Below, piece after piece: positions 26,806 through 35,716 of a stretch of 64,000 bases of DNA. The stretch spans positions 62,001-126,000 of the forward strand of contig CAZITX010000001.1 in assembly GCA_964542305.1 (NCBI GenBank), in the 5' to 3' direction. The stretch comes from DMER64 sp964542305. Its GTDB lineage: Bacteria > Bacteroidota > Bacteroidia > Bacteroidales > UBA932. The notes under the pieces were generated by a model. The model worked only from the letters and a program-made list of their open reading frames with translations. It did no database searches and was not told where the DNA came from. The position numbers and the translations under genes are program-made. Positions within the stretch are counted from its first letter, which is position 1. Each line of letters begins with the position of its first letter.

Positions 26806-28089
26806 ATGAAGGTAAAGTGGCTTATTTTATTGGCAATCAGCACAATATTGATTGGGTGCGCGGGAGAAAAAGAAAGTGAGGTAATCCCCGATCAACCCTC
26901 TTCTACAGAGGAACCCGACGGTCAGATCTCGCAATTCTGCACTTTATTCAACCTGCCTTCTCTGGGCTATGAAATGGAAAGCGATGTGGTACGCAGAAAT
27001 GAAAATTTCGCTGATATTTTACAGCGAAGAGGAATTGATTATGCGGTGATATTTGCCATTTCCCGTGATTTCCGGAATGTGTTCGACATGAGAAAACTAA
27101 GAGCAGGTAATGCTTACACACTGCTTTATAAACCCGATTCCGCTCAGCCTTCCTACATGATCTACGAAGAAGATTTTCGAAGACATGTTTGTTTCTCCCT
27201 GTCAGATAGCCTGTGGGTCTCACGTTGTGAGTTTCCGTTGGTAACGGAAGAAAAATTTGTGGACGTAACCATAACCACCTCCTTATGGCAAAATCTGGAA
27301 GAAGCCGGGTACAATCCTTTGGTCGCCAATGGCTTGTCTGAAGTTTATGCGTGGACAGTAGATTTTTTCGGTCTCCGTCAAGGGGATACTTTCCGGGCTT
27401 ACTACCAGGCATATATCCTGAACGGGGAAGAAGTGGAAGCCGGGCCGGTTTTAGCGGCCACATTTATCCGGTCAGGAGAAGAACAGATGGCTTTCCGTTA
27501 CGTTCAGGACAGTATGCCCGGTTACTGGGATCAGAACGGGATCAACCTGCAACGCACATTTCTGAAAGCCCCGTTGAGGTATTCCAGGGTGAGTTCGGGA
27601 TTCAGCTATGCCAGGAGACATCCCATAACCCGGGTGGTACGTCCCCATACGGGAGTTGATTACGCAGCGCCTGCAGGAACGCCTGTTATGAGCATTGGAG
27701 AAGGGGTGGTTACCGAAAGAAATTATACCCGCGGAGGCGGCAACACTGTAAAGATCAAGCACAACAGCGTATATACCACTGCTTACCTTCATTTGTCCCG
27801 TTTCGCTAAAGGCCTTGTTGTAGGAAAACGTGTTGCACAGGGAGAAGTAATCGGGTATGTAGGCAGTACGGGATTATCTACAGGACCGCATCTGGATTTC
27901 CGGGTCTGGAGAAACGGGAAACCCATAAATCCTTTAAGAATGGAATCTCCTCCGGCAGATCCGGTACACCAAAATAACATGAACAATTTTTTGGAGCATA
28001 TCGCACCTTTCCGGAGAAGTCTTAATCCCGGTTTCTATAAAGACCTTGCTATTAAAATTGTTGGTTTTGCGGGGATCAATTTTGATTGA
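26806..28089 (+). CDS. M23 (LytM-type) peptidase lipoprotein
   Basis: About 427 residues. A lipoprotein signal (hydrophobic stretch ending LIGC) is followed by an N-terminal region of about 250 residues and a LytM domain near 275-385. The domain shows RPHTGVDYAAPAGTPV (first His and Asp zinc ligands), TAYLHLSRF and GPHLDFRVW. In the last motif the usual HxH reads H-L-D. It probably cuts or regulates cutting of peptidoglycan cross-links. The TTG at 26761 gives a longer frame but lacks the signal, so the ATG at 26806 is used. It is divergent from mraZ and overlaps lptB convergently by 14 bp. Confidence 0.88.
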   Translation: MKVKWLILLAISTILIGCAGEKESEVIPDQPSSTEEPDGQISQFCTLFNLPSLGYEMESDVVRRNENFADILQRRGIDYAVIFAISRDFRNVFDMRKLRAGNAYTLLYKPDSAQPSYMIYEEDFRRHVCFSLSDSLWVSRCEFPLVTEEKFVDVTITTSLWQNLEEAGYNPLVANGLSEVYAWTVDFFGLRQGDTFRAYYQAYILNGEEVEAGPVLAATFIRSGEEQMAFRYVQDSMPGYWDQNGINLQRTFLKAPLRYSRVSSGFSYARRHPITRVVRPHTGVDYAAPAGTPVMSIGEGVVTERNYTRGGGNTVKIKHNSVYTTAYLHLSRFAKGLVVGKRVAQGEVIGYVGSTGLSTGPHLDFRVWRNGKPINPLRMESPPADPVHQNNMNNFLEHIAPFRRSLNPGFYKDLAIKIVGFAGINFD

Positions 28090-28903
28090 GATTCTTTTCC
28101 CTGGAAAGATCGTCTTCTGAATAAGAAACATCAGGAATTATTTCTTCTTCGGGAGCTTGTTCCTTCTTAACGGGAACGATCTTTCGCAATTCAAAGTTTT
28201 GTCCCAGGTATTTGTGCCTGACTTCCGGATTGGCAGCCAGTTCATCTGCAGTTCCGCTTTCCAGGATGCTCCCTTCGTACAACAGGTATGCCCTGTCTGT
28301 AATGGCCAGGGTTTCGTGTACGTTATGATCCGTGATGATCACTCCTATGTCTTTGGTTTTCAATTGAGCCACAATTTGCTGAATGTCTTCTACAGCAATC
28401 GGGTCAACCCCGGCAAAAGGTTCATCCAGTAAAATAAACTTAGGGTCCAGCGCCAATGCCCGTGCAATTTCACAACGACGGCGTTCCCCTCCGGAAAGTT
28501 GAATGCCATAGCTCTTTCTGACCGTTTGCAGACCAAATTCCTCTATCAGACGTTCCATCCGTTCTTTTCGCTCTGTTTTTGTAAATGCAGACAATTCCAT
28601 AACGGACATGATGTTGTCTTCCACACTCAGTTTCCGGAACACGGAGGCTTCCTGTGCCAGATAACCGATCCCTTTTTGGGCTCGCTGGTACATGGGATAG
28701 GATGTGATTTCTTCGTCGTCCAGAAAGATCTTTCCGTTATTGGGCTTGATTAAACCGGTGATCATGTAGAAACTGGTTGTTTTCCCGGCTCCGTTGGGTC
28801 CCAGAAGTCCTACGATTTCTCCCTGATCAACGTGAATGGAAACATTTTTCACCACGGTTCGTAAACCGTATCGCTTAACCAGGTTGTGACAATGTAAACG
28901 CAT
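28076..28903 (-). CDS. lptB: LPS export ABC transporter ATP-binding protein LptB
   Basis: ATPase of the LptBFG machine that pulls lipopolysaccharide out of the inner membrane. About 275 residues. Walker A GLLGPNGAGKTTSFYMITG, the Q-loop region GYLAQEASVFRKLS, signature LSGGERRRCEIARALA, Walker B ILLDEPFAGVDPIA, and ITDHNVHETL are all present. A non-conserved acidic tail of about 40 residues (after the RHKYLGQNFE block) extends past the usual end. The start at 28903, 13 bp after the dnaX stop, matches the family; upstream in-frame codons do not. Confidence 0.93.
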   Translation of the reverse strand: MRLHCHNLVKRYGLRTVVKNVSIHVDQGEIVGLLGPNGAGKTTSFYMITGLIKPNNGKIFLDDEEITSYPMYQRAQKGIGYLAQEASVFRKLSVEDNIMSVMELSAFTKTERKERMERLIEEFGLQTVRKSYGIQLSGGERRRCEIARALALDPKFILLDEPFAGVDPIAVEDIQQIVAQLKTKDIGVIITDHNVHETLAITDRAYLLYEGSILESGTADELAANPEVRHKYLGQNFELRKIVPVKKEQAPEEEIIPDVSYSEDDLSREKNLNQN

Positions 28904-28916
28904 AATTTCGCAATGA

Positions 28917-30641
28917 TTAACTGATATCAAGGTTCAGATCATCCCGTAAAGCGGCTACCTGGGGATGCTTTTCGGCCATGAACCTTGCTTTTTCCTCGGG
29001 CATGTAACACGTTCCGTCAGGGGTGTTTTCCAGCGATTCTTCCACAACAAGACACGATCGTACATTTTTGTTGCCCAGGGATTTACGCAGATATTGATCA
29101 ATTTTGATACCAAAACGTTCCTCGATCCAGTTTTTTTGTAACTCATTGATCACTTTGAATTGGACGGTATGTCCTTCTACAATCGTTGGGGGACAACGGG
29201 AAAGGGTGGCTGATAAATGAGGCCTGCTCTCAAAAAGACCGTACAGACCGGGAAGGATCCTTTGCAGGTCTTCCATTTGTATGCCCTTTTCATTACTTAA
29301 AGGAACATTCTCTTCAGGCTCTTTTTCTTTTTCCGTTTCGCGATTCTTGCCGTTTTGGCGCATCAGGTTCTTTATGGAGACCGTTCCTGCTTTTGTAGAA
29401 TTCTTTGCCGAGTTGTCCTCCGCAACAGGGTCCTGCGTTTTCTCAGGTTCCGCGCTAACGGGACGTTCCGCTGTAACGGGACGTTCCACGGGATTGACAG
29501 CATTGCCGGCAGGTGTTGGTTCTGTTTCCTGTGCCTGGGAGTTTGCCGGGTTCTCCAATTGGCTTAGGCGAATCAGGGCCATTTCAATGTGAAGCCTGGG
29601 CTGGTTGCTCTGTTTGTACCCGGCTTCTGCCTGCGTACTAATACTTAATGCCTTGAAAAGAAAAGACAGGGAACACGCTTCGGCCTGCAGGCGGAACTTA
29701 ACGGCTGTCTCCTCCCCGTATTCCAGTAAAGGCAGGCTCCCGGGCTGTTTGCATACAAGCAGGTCCCTGAAATGGGAACTTAAACCTCCAATAAAATGCA
29801 ATGCATTGAATCCACGTGACAGGATCTCGTCAAAAAGGAGCAACATTTTTTCAAAACTGCCGTCAAGGGCCATTTGCGTCAGACGGAAATAATACTCCCT
29901 GTCCAGTACGTTTAAATTTGAAATTACCTGTTGGTAAGTCACTTCTTTGCCACTGACCGCTATACACTGATCCAAGAGCGTAAGGGCATCCCGCAGGGCT
30001 CCGTCTGCTTTTTGGGCAATCACCCCCAGCGAATCCCGTCCAATGGCAACTCCCTCTTTTTTTGCCACTTCTTCCAGGTGACTCATCATTGCTTTAACGG
30101 AGATTCGGTTGAAATCAAAAACCTGGCATCTGGAAAGAATGGTTGGCAGGACTTTGTGTTTCTCTGTTGTGGCCAGTATGAACAATGCATAGGAAGGCGG
30201 TTCTTCCAGCGTTTTGAGAAAAGCATTGAATGCAGACTGGGACAGCATGTGTACTTCATCAATGATGTAAACACTGTATTTTCCTACTTGTGGCGGAATA
30301 CGAACTTTGTCTATCAACTCCCTTATATCGTCCACAGAATTGTTGGAAGCGGCATCCAATTCATGTATGGAATAAGATCTGCCTTCGGCAAATGAACGGC
30401 AGGATTCACATGCGCCGCATGCCTCCAGATTTTCTGTAGGATGGAGGCAATTGATAGTCTTTGCAAAGATCCTGGCACAAGTGGTTTTACCCACTCCCCT
30501 GGGTCCGCAAAACAGATAGGCATGAGCCAGTTGTTTTCTGGCTATCGCATTTTTCAGGGTAGTTACGATATTATCCTGATCAACAACGTCACTAAATTGC
30601 TGAGGACGGTATTTTCTTGCTGATACCACAAATTGATCCAT
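28917..30641 (-). CDS. dnaX: DNA polymerase III subunit gamma/tau
   Basis: Clamp-loader ATPase of the replisome. About 574 residues. Walker A GPRGVGKTTCARIFA, the zinc cysteines in CGACESC, Walker B/DE in YIIDEVHMLS, and sensor 1 LATTEKHKVLPTILSRC mark the AAA+ core; after about residue 380 comes a low-complexity Pro/Glu/Lys linker and a C-terminal tau-like domain. The upstream in-frame extension to 30740 is not family-like, so the ATG at 30641 is used. A -7 box TATCTTTG ends only 6 bp before the start codon. Confidence 0.95.
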   Translation of the reverse strand: MDQFVVSARKYRPQQFSDVVDQDNIVTTLKNAIARKQLAHAYLFCGPRGVGKTTCARIFAKTINCLHPTENLEACGACESCRSFAEGRSYSIHELDAASNNSVDDIRELIDKVRIPPQVGKYSVYIIDEVHMLSQSAFNAFLKTLEEPPSYALFILATTEKHKVLPTILSRCQVFDFNRISVKAMMSHLEEVAKKEGVAIGRDSLGVIAQKADGALRDALTLLDQCIAVSGKEVTYQQVISNLNVLDREYYFRLTQMALDGSFEKMLLLFDEILSRGFNALHFIGGLSSHFRDLLVCKQPGSLPLLEYGEETAVKFRLQAEACSLSFLFKALSISTQAEAGYKQSNQPRLHIEMALIRLSQLENPANSQAQETEPTPAGNAVNPVERPVTAERPVSAEPEKTQDPVAEDNSAKNSTKAGTVSIKNLMRQNGKNRETEKEKEPEENVPLSNEKGIQMEDLQRILPGLYGLFESRPHLSATLSRCPPTIVEGHTVQFKVINELQKNWIEERFGIKIDQYLRKSLGNKNVRSCLVVEESLENTPDGTCYMPEEKARFMAEKHPQVAALRDDLNLDIS

Positions 30642-30647
30642 AAGGTG

Positions 30648-30655
30648 CAAAGATA
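30648..30655 (-). promoter_or_regulatory. -7 box of dnaX promoter, very close to the start codon
   Basis: TATCTTTG on the minus strand, perfect to TAnnTTTG, lies 6 bp from the dnaX ATG. The RNA would start at or a few bases before the ATG, giving almost no leader. Confidence 0.55.
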
Positions 30656-30667
30656 AGAAATAATCCC

Positions 30668-30675
30668 TATTTTTG
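30668..30675 (+). promoter_or_regulatory. -7 box of the M16 peptidase promoter
   Basis: TATTTTTG fits TAnnTTTG and lies 15 bp before the ATG at 30691. It is back-to-back with the dnaX -7 box 12 bp away, so the two promoters share their upstream DNA. Confidence 0.5.
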
Positions 30676-30690
30676 CGGCCTCCGGTGACT

Positions 30691-31947
30691 ATGAGAAAAA
30701 CTATGAAATCCGCCTTTCTTACCACACTTTCATCCGGCATGAAATGTACTGTCCTGACAACAACTTCTCCTGTCAGTTATTGCGCATTGACCACAATGGC
30801 CGGTACCCGTTTTGAACCTGAGGGACTGGCCGGACTGGCACATTTTTGCGAACATATGCTGTTCAAAGGAACAGTTAAAAGGAAATCGTATCACATCAAC
30901 AACCGTTTGGAAAGATTAGGCGGGGAGATCAATGCTTTTACCACAAAGGAAGAATTGGTGCTACACGCTACCGTATTGCGGGAAGATCTGAATAAAGCCC
31001 TGGAATTGATCTCGGATATGGTTTTACATTCTGTGTTCCCTGCAACTGAAATGCTCAAGGAAAGGGAAGTGATCCTGGATGAGATACGGTCGTATAAAGA
31101 TTCGCCTACCGATCTGATATACGACAAGTTTGAAGAAAAGCTTTTCACGGGAACACCCATGTCCAAACCCATTCTTGGGATTCCCCGGGAACTGAAAAAA
31201 ATCACATCCGGGCACCTGGATCATTACCTGAAGGAACGGTTTTGTCCCCGGCAGATGTCATTGAGCATCGTGGGCAATATATCGCCTCAGCGGGCCCTGG
31301 CTATGGCAGAAAAACATTTCGGGACAGACACTTTACAGGATACAGGGAACGGTATCGTCCCACAACCTGTTAAGACTGCGCTGAGCGTTCCCTCTGTTTT
31401 GTTCAACGACACTGAGAAACGGGGCACCTATCAGACACATTGCCTTACAGGTTCTGTCGCTTACGGACTTTACGATAAAAACCGGATTCCCCTTGTCTTG
31501 TTGATGAACCTGATAGGAGGACCGGCATCCAATGCGCGGCTGAATATGGTTTTAAGGGAGAAATACGGACTGGTCTACACCGTGGAAGCATCCTATTCTC
31601 CTTATATGGATACCGGAATTGCCGGTATATACTTTGGGACGGACGGGCCAAACCTGGAGCGTTGCCTGGAACTGACAGAGAAGGTAATCCGGGAGTATAC
31701 TGCGGTTACCATGACCTCCCTGCAATTGGAACGGGCAAAAAAACAGCTTATTGGGCAAATGTCCATCACCGAAGACAATCATGAAGTGCAATGCCTTTCC
31801 ATGGGTAAAAGCCTGCTGGCTTTCGGAAAGGTCATTTCGCATGCCCAAATGCTTGCCTTGATCGCCGAAATCACTCCCCAACAGGTACTACATGTGGCAA
31901 ATGAAATATGGGACAAATCCAGGAGGTGTACCCTGGTATACATTTGA
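30691..31947 (+). CDS. M16 family zinc peptidase (pitrilysin/processing-peptidase type)
   Basis: About 418 residues in two M16 domains. The inverted zinc motif HFCEHMLFKGT (HxxEH, near residue 53) and the downstream Glu in LKEREVILDEIRSY are present, so the first domain should be active. The second domain carries the usual Arg/Tyr-containing REKYGLVYTVEASYSPY block. No signal peptide is obvious, so it may be cytoplasmic. The start at 30691 (or 30703) is used in place of an upstream TTG. Its stop overlaps the methyltransferase start (TGATG). Confidence 0.9.
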   Translation: MRKTMKSAFLTTLSSGMKCTVLTTTSPVSYCALTTMAGTRFEPEGLAGLAHFCEHMLFKGTVKRKSYHINNRLERLGGEINAFTTKEELVLHATVLREDLNKALELISDMVLHSVFPATEMLKEREVILDEIRSYKDSPTDLIYDKFEEKLFTGTPMSKPILGIPRELKKITSGHLDHYLKERFCPRQMSLSIVGNISPQRALAMAEKHFGTDTLQDTGNGIVPQPVKTALSVPSVLFNDTEKRGTYQTHCLTGSVAYGLYDKNRIPLVLLMNLIGGPASNARLNMVLREKYGLVYTVEASYSPYMDTGIAGIYFGTDGPNLERCLELTEKVIREYTAVTMTSLQLERAKKQLIGQMSITEDNHEVQCLSMGKSLLAFGKVISHAQMLALIAEITPQQVLHVANEIWDKSRRCTLVYI

Positions 31948-32615
31948 TGATCACAGAAATGTTAGAAAAATACCTGCATGACCATTCCAGGCAAAAGGAG
32001 CCGGTTTTGGAATGGTTGGAACGTGAAACACATTACCGGTGCGTTCATCCCAGGATGCTGAGCGGGGAACCGCTTGGGTCTTTCCTCTCTATGCTGGTAA
32101 AAATGATCCGTCCCAGGAATATATTGGAAATCGGTACATTTACAGGTTATTCATCCATATGTATGGGACGGGGATTGTCCCCGGAGGGAAGGATTGATAC
32201 CATTGAAATTTTTGACGAGCACAATGATTTGATAATAGAGGCATTCCGTCGCAGTGGCCTGGAATCACAGATCCACCTGCATACCGGCAATGCCCTGGAA
32301 GTGATCCCCGGATTGAGAGAAAAAGGATATTCCTGTCAATTGGCATATATTGACGGAAACAAAAGGGAATATTGTGATTATTACAGGGAGGTCAAAAAAG
32401 TCCTTGAACCGGGTGGATATATTATTGCCGATAACGTACTGTGGGATGGTAAAGTAGCCGATCCAAAATACAAAGATCCACAGACCGCAGGGTTACGGGC
32501 TTACAACATCCTGGTATTAAAGGATCCGGAAGTTACCACGGTCCTGCTTCCACTTGGAGACGGTTTGTCTATTTGCCGGAAGGATGGACCTGTAAGTGGT
32601 AATCCCACTGGTTGA
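31947..32615 (+). CDS. O-methyltransferase (class I, catechol-type)
   Basis: About 222 residues, full length for the Methyltransf_3 (CCoAMT-like) family. AdoMet site ILEIGTFTGYSSICMG near residue 67, IDTIEIFDEHND, and AYIDGNKREYCDYY (metal-binding Asp) are visible, followed by GGYIIADNVLWDGKV. The substrate is unknown; small catechol-like or tRNA substrates are known in related proteins. The ATG at 31947 shares bases with the stop of the M16 gene. The 3' end overlaps the convergent transglutaminase gene by 47 bp. Confidence 0.88.
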   Translation: MITEMLEKYLHDHSRQKEPVLEWLERETHYRCVHPRMLSGEPLGSFLSMLVKMIRPRNILEIGTFTGYSSICMGRGLSPEGRIDTIEIFDEHNDLIIEAFRRSGLESQIHLHTGNALEVIPGLREKGYSCQLAYIDGNKREYCDYYREVKKVLEPGGYIIADNVLWDGKVADPKYKDPQTAGLRAYNILVLKDPEVTTVLLPLGDGLSICRKDGPVSGNPTG

Positions 32616-33957
32616 AATAGAGGTTCCCACCGCGCCATTCCACTTCACCGCGTTGAAAATCTACGGTTTCCGAACGAAAATGGATCTTTGCCGGGAAAAA
32701 AGCACCTCCGGTATCCGTATTCACGGCCATGCGGTACGCATCTATGCCTCGGGAATAAAAATGCTCAACAGGTGGCGATTGCAAACCGAATGACTGATCT
32801 ACGGGGATCCATCCGATCCCTTCCAGGTAAGCCTCGGCCCAATCATGAAGGTTAACGGCTCCGGGATGCAACATCCAGCCGCTTTCCCACCTGGCAGGGA
32901 TGCCCAGGCTCCGGCACATGGAAATGAAAAGCAAGGTCACCTGGCCGCAGTCCCCGTGTCCGTTTTCCAACACGTAAAGGGGAATGCTTTCGATGGTAGA
33001 ATATTCCCGGGCTCCCGCCCAGGGGTAGTTTTGGCTTATATAAGAAAAAACCTTTTGAAGTTGCAGGTACGGATTGGTTTCATCACCCACAATTTTGTGT
33101 GCCAGTTCAGCGACCTTCCCGTCTGTAACTATATGTGGCGGAACGGCTTGGGTGTATTTGCGGTATTCCCCGCTTAACGTATCGTAGGGACGTATATCCT
33201 TCAAAGGATCAAAATGATCGTATTGTGCGAAAGCCGTATAGGTAAAAGAGTAGCTGAAAACGGCAGAACTGTCTTTTACTGCCTTTTTTTCCATGTAAAT
33301 GGATTTGTGCACGTAACGATCCGGGGAAATGATGTAATCGGGTTCCGAAACGTCAGTTAATCCGAAATCCTTCTGGCGGGGCACATCGGTTCGCGGCAGA
33401 GGCATCCATGCCCTGATGACCTCTCCTTCAGGTACAGTATTTGCCGGGACGGTCAGGGTATATGTGATGAAATATGTGACGGGTTCAACTTTGTTTACGC
33501 CTCTTTTTTTGGTCAGTTCCACTACGCGGGGGAGGTGCTCCTTAAGAAGCGGAGCCTTGGGATCTTCCTCCGGCCCGTTTATTTCCAGGAACTTTTCCCG
33601 GCACGCACTGTCAATCCGGAACAGATTCCTGAAAGCTCTCGAAAAATACCGTTTTTCTCCGTTTATGACCATTGATTCCAAAGCCCGCGATTCTTCCCAT
33701 TTTTTCAATTGGTCAGATGTAATGTCGGGGAAATACTGACGTATATATGCCAGTGCTTCTTCCTCTGTTTTATTAAAATCCAGGGCAATACGGCGCATTC
33801 GTTCCGTTTCCCAGGCCCCTGCCAGCTTTGCCTTTGCTGCAGCAGATTGCCGTTCCATTATCCCCGCAGCTACCTGTCCGGGTGTAGGGGTTTTTCCGGT
33901 GTTGTTGCAGGAAAGAATGATCAGGAAGGCCGCAAGGGACGTAAGCCAGGTTTTCAT
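32569..33957 (-). CDS. Transglutaminase-like domain lipoprotein
   Basis: 462 residues. The N-terminus is a lipoprotein signal (stretch ending ILSC, Cys near residue 16). The transglutaminase-like core near residues 290-400 shows the Cys of GHGDCGQVTLLFISMCRSL, the His of NLHDWAEAYLEG and the Asp of WIPVDQSFG, a complete Cys-His-Asp triad. Such proteins act as cysteine proteases or amide-bond enzymes in the envelope; the substrate is unknown. It lies upstream-adjacent to nothing co-directional except efp, which ends 8 bp after it on the same strand, so the two may share a transcript. Confidence 0.88.
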   Translation of the reverse strand: MKTWLTSLAAFLIILSCNNTGKTPTPGQVAAGIMERQSAAAKAKLAGAWETERMRRIALDFNKTEEEALAYIRQYFPDITSDQLKKWEESRALESMVINGEKRYFSRAFRNLFRIDSACREKFLEINGPEEDPKAPLLKEHLPRVVELTKKRGVNKVEPVTYFITYTLTVPANTVPEGEVIRAWMPLPRTDVPRQKDFGLTDVSEPDYIISPDRYVHKSIYMEKKAVKDSSAVFSYSFTYTAFAQYDHFDPLKDIRPYDTLSGEYRKYTQAVPPHIVTDGKVAELAHKIVGDETNPYLQLQKVFSYISQNYPWAGAREYSTIESIPLYVLENGHGDCGQVTLLFISMCRSLGIPARWESGWMLHPGAVNLHDWAEAYLEGIGWIPVDQSFGLQSPPVEHFYSRGIDAYRMAVNTDTGGAFFPAKIHFRSETVDFQRGEVEWRGGNLYFNQWDYHLQVHPSGK

Positions 33958-33964
33958 AATAAAG

Positions 33965-34531
33965 TTATTTAACCCGTTCTGAATAAGCCCGGGTGCGTGT
34001 GTCCACTTTTATACGTTCCCCCTGATTGATAAACAAGGGAACCATGATCTCGGCTCCTGTTTCCAGGGTCGCTGCCTTCAGGGCATTGGTTGAAGCCGTA
34101 TCTCCTTTTACGGCAGGTTCTGTATAAGTGATCTCCATTTCCACAAAAGGCGGCAATTCACAGGTCAGAACCCGTTCTTCGTCTGCCAGGAACATCATTT
34201 CCACGTATTGTCCTTCTTTCATCAGGTCCGGATTTTCAACCAGATCCGGCTGAAGTGATATTTGTTCAAAAGTTTCGGTATGCATAAAATTAAATCCCAT
34301 ATCGTCTTTGTAGAGGAATTGATAAGGACGTCTTTCCACGCGGATGGTTTCCACTTTTTCTCCGGCATTGAAGGTGTTTTCCAATACACGTCCGTTTTCC
34401 AGATTGCGTAGTTTTGTTTTTACAAAAGCGCCTCCCTTACCGGGTTTTACGTGTTGAAACCAAATAATGGAACAAGGTTTTCCGTTGAAAGAAATATACA
34501 ATCCGTTTTTAAAATCTGCTGTAGTTGCCAT
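33965..34531 (-). CDS. efp: Elongation factor P
   Basis: Relieves ribosome stalling at polyproline. 188 residues in three OB-like domains. The tip loop of domain I is KPGKGGAFVKTKLRN, with Lys at the position that is modified in other phyla; no modification gene is seen nearby. The upstream frame to 34570 is not family-like, so the ATG at 34531 is used. A TAAATTTG -7 box lies 36 bp upstream. The downstream neighbour on the same strand is the transglutaminase lipoprotein. Confidence 0.95.
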   Translation of the reverse strand: MATTADFKNGLYISFNGKPCSIIWFQHVKPGKGGAFVKTKLRNLENGRVLENTFNAGEKVETIRVERRPYQFLYKDDMGFNFMHTETFEQISLQPDLVENPDLMKEGQYVEMMFLADEERVLTCELPPFVEMEITYTEPAVKGDTASTNALKAATLETGAEIMVPLFINQGERIKVDTRTRAYSERVK

Positions 34532-34567
34532 ATAAGTATAAATGTGTATGAAAAATGATATTAGGTG

Positions 34568-34575
34568 CAAATTTA
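34568..34575 (-). promoter_or_regulatory. -7 box of the efp promoter
   Basis: TAAATTTG on the minus strand, exact to TAnnTTTG, 36 bp upstream of efp. The next 20 bp hold the divergent -7 box of the GNAT gene. Confidence 0.5.
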
Positions 34576-34586
34576 CTCGATTTTTT

Positions 34587-34594
34587 TATATTTG
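34587..34594 (+). promoter_or_regulatory. -7 box touching the start codon of the GNAT gene
   Basis: TATATTTG fits TAnnTTTG and ends 3 bp before the ATG at 34598. If used, transcription would start at or inside the start codon, so either the mRNA is leaderless or the real start is further in. Confidence 0.45.
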
Positions 34595-34597
34595 TTT

Positions 34598-35716
34598 ATG
34601 ATTACTGTTAAAGAGATCACCTCCAGGTCGGACAAAAAAAAATTCTTTGAATTTCCTATCAGCCTGTATAAGAACAATTCTTTCTTCGTTCCCACATTGA
34701 TTTCGGAAGAAATGAGGGACTTTGATCCCACAAAAAATGCTGCGTTTGATTATGCATCCTGTAAAATGTTCCTGGCCTATAAAGACGGGGTAATTGCCGG
34801 CAGAATAGCCGCCATCCTGAACAATGCCTATAATTACAAAATGGATGTTCGTCAAATGCGGTTTACCCGTTTTGATTTTATAGACGATTATGAGGTCTCG
34901 GCCGCACTATTCGATAAAGTTGCCCATTGGGCCAGGTTCCTTGACATGAATGAGATCGTTGGACCTTTGGGTTTTTCGGATATGGATAAAATGGGCATGC
35001 TCATTGAGGGTTTTGACCAGATGGATATGTACATCACACAGTATAATTATTCGTATTATATAAGCCATATGGAGCGACTGGGTCTGGCAAAAAAAGTGGA
35101 CTGGGTGGAATACCAGGTGCATGTACCGCAGGAAATGAACCCTACCCTGGAACGGTTAGCCAAAGGAGCCATGGAAAAATACGGGTATTCCATAAGGAAA
35201 TTCCAAAAGGTAAAAGACCTGAAACCGGTGTTCCGGGAAGCCCTTCCGGTCTTGAACGAGGCTTTTTCGGAATTGTTCGGGGTCGTTCGTATTTCGGAGA
35301 AACAATTGATGGATTTTGCGAAATTACTGATGTCTATCTGTAAACTGGAATACATAACCGTGGTGGAAAACAAGGCAGGGGAGATCGTCGGGTACGGACT
35401 GATGGCACCCTCAATAAGCCGGGGTGTGCGACTGGGAAAAGGGAAACTTTTCCCCCTGGGACTTTACGGGATCATGCGTGATATCAGAAAGTCAAAGGTC
35501 CTTGATATGTATCATATAGGTGTGATGCCGGCTTACCAGAACAGGGGTGTCAACGCAGTCATTATATACAACAGCATCCAGAATGCCATGCAGACCGGTG
35601 TGGAATATGCAGAAACCGGCCCCGAACTTGAAGACAACATCAAGGTCCGGAGCCAGTGGAAACTTTTTGAACACCGTTTGCATAGACGCAGACGGTGCTA
35701 CGGTATGACTCTTTAA
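34598..35716 (+). CDS. GNAT-superfamily-like protein of unknown substrate
   Basis: About 372 residues. The C-terminal third (from about residue 270) reads like a GNAT acetyltransferase fold, with VVENKAGEIVGYGLMAPS and, later, YHIGVMPAYQNRGVNAVII, where the QNRGV stretch resembles the acetyl-CoA loop. The N-terminal part (Phe-rich, FFEFPISLYKNNSFFVP, and the IVGPLGFSDMDKMGML block) is typical of a conserved uncharacterised Bacteroidota family. No signal peptide is seen. It is divergent from efp and its 3' end overlaps the TolC gene by 4 bp. Confidence 0.75.
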   Translation: MITVKEITSRSDKKKFFEFPISLYKNNSFFVPTLISEEMRDFDPTKNAAFDYASCKMFLAYKDGVIAGRIAAILNNAYNYKMDVRQMRFTRFDFIDDYEVSAALFDKVAHWARFLDMNEIVGPLGFSDMDKMGMLIEGFDQMDMYITQYNYSYYISHMERLGLAKKVDWVEYQVHVPQEMNPTLERLAKGAMEKYGYSIRKFQKVKDLKPVFREALPVLNEAFSELFGVVRISEKQLMDFAKLLMSICKLEYITVVENKAGEIVGYGLMAPSISRGVRLGKGKLFPLGLYGIMRDIRKSKVLDMYHIGVMPAYQNRGVNAVIIYNSIQNAMQTGVEYAETGPELEDNIKVRSQWKLFEHRLHRRRRCYGMTL

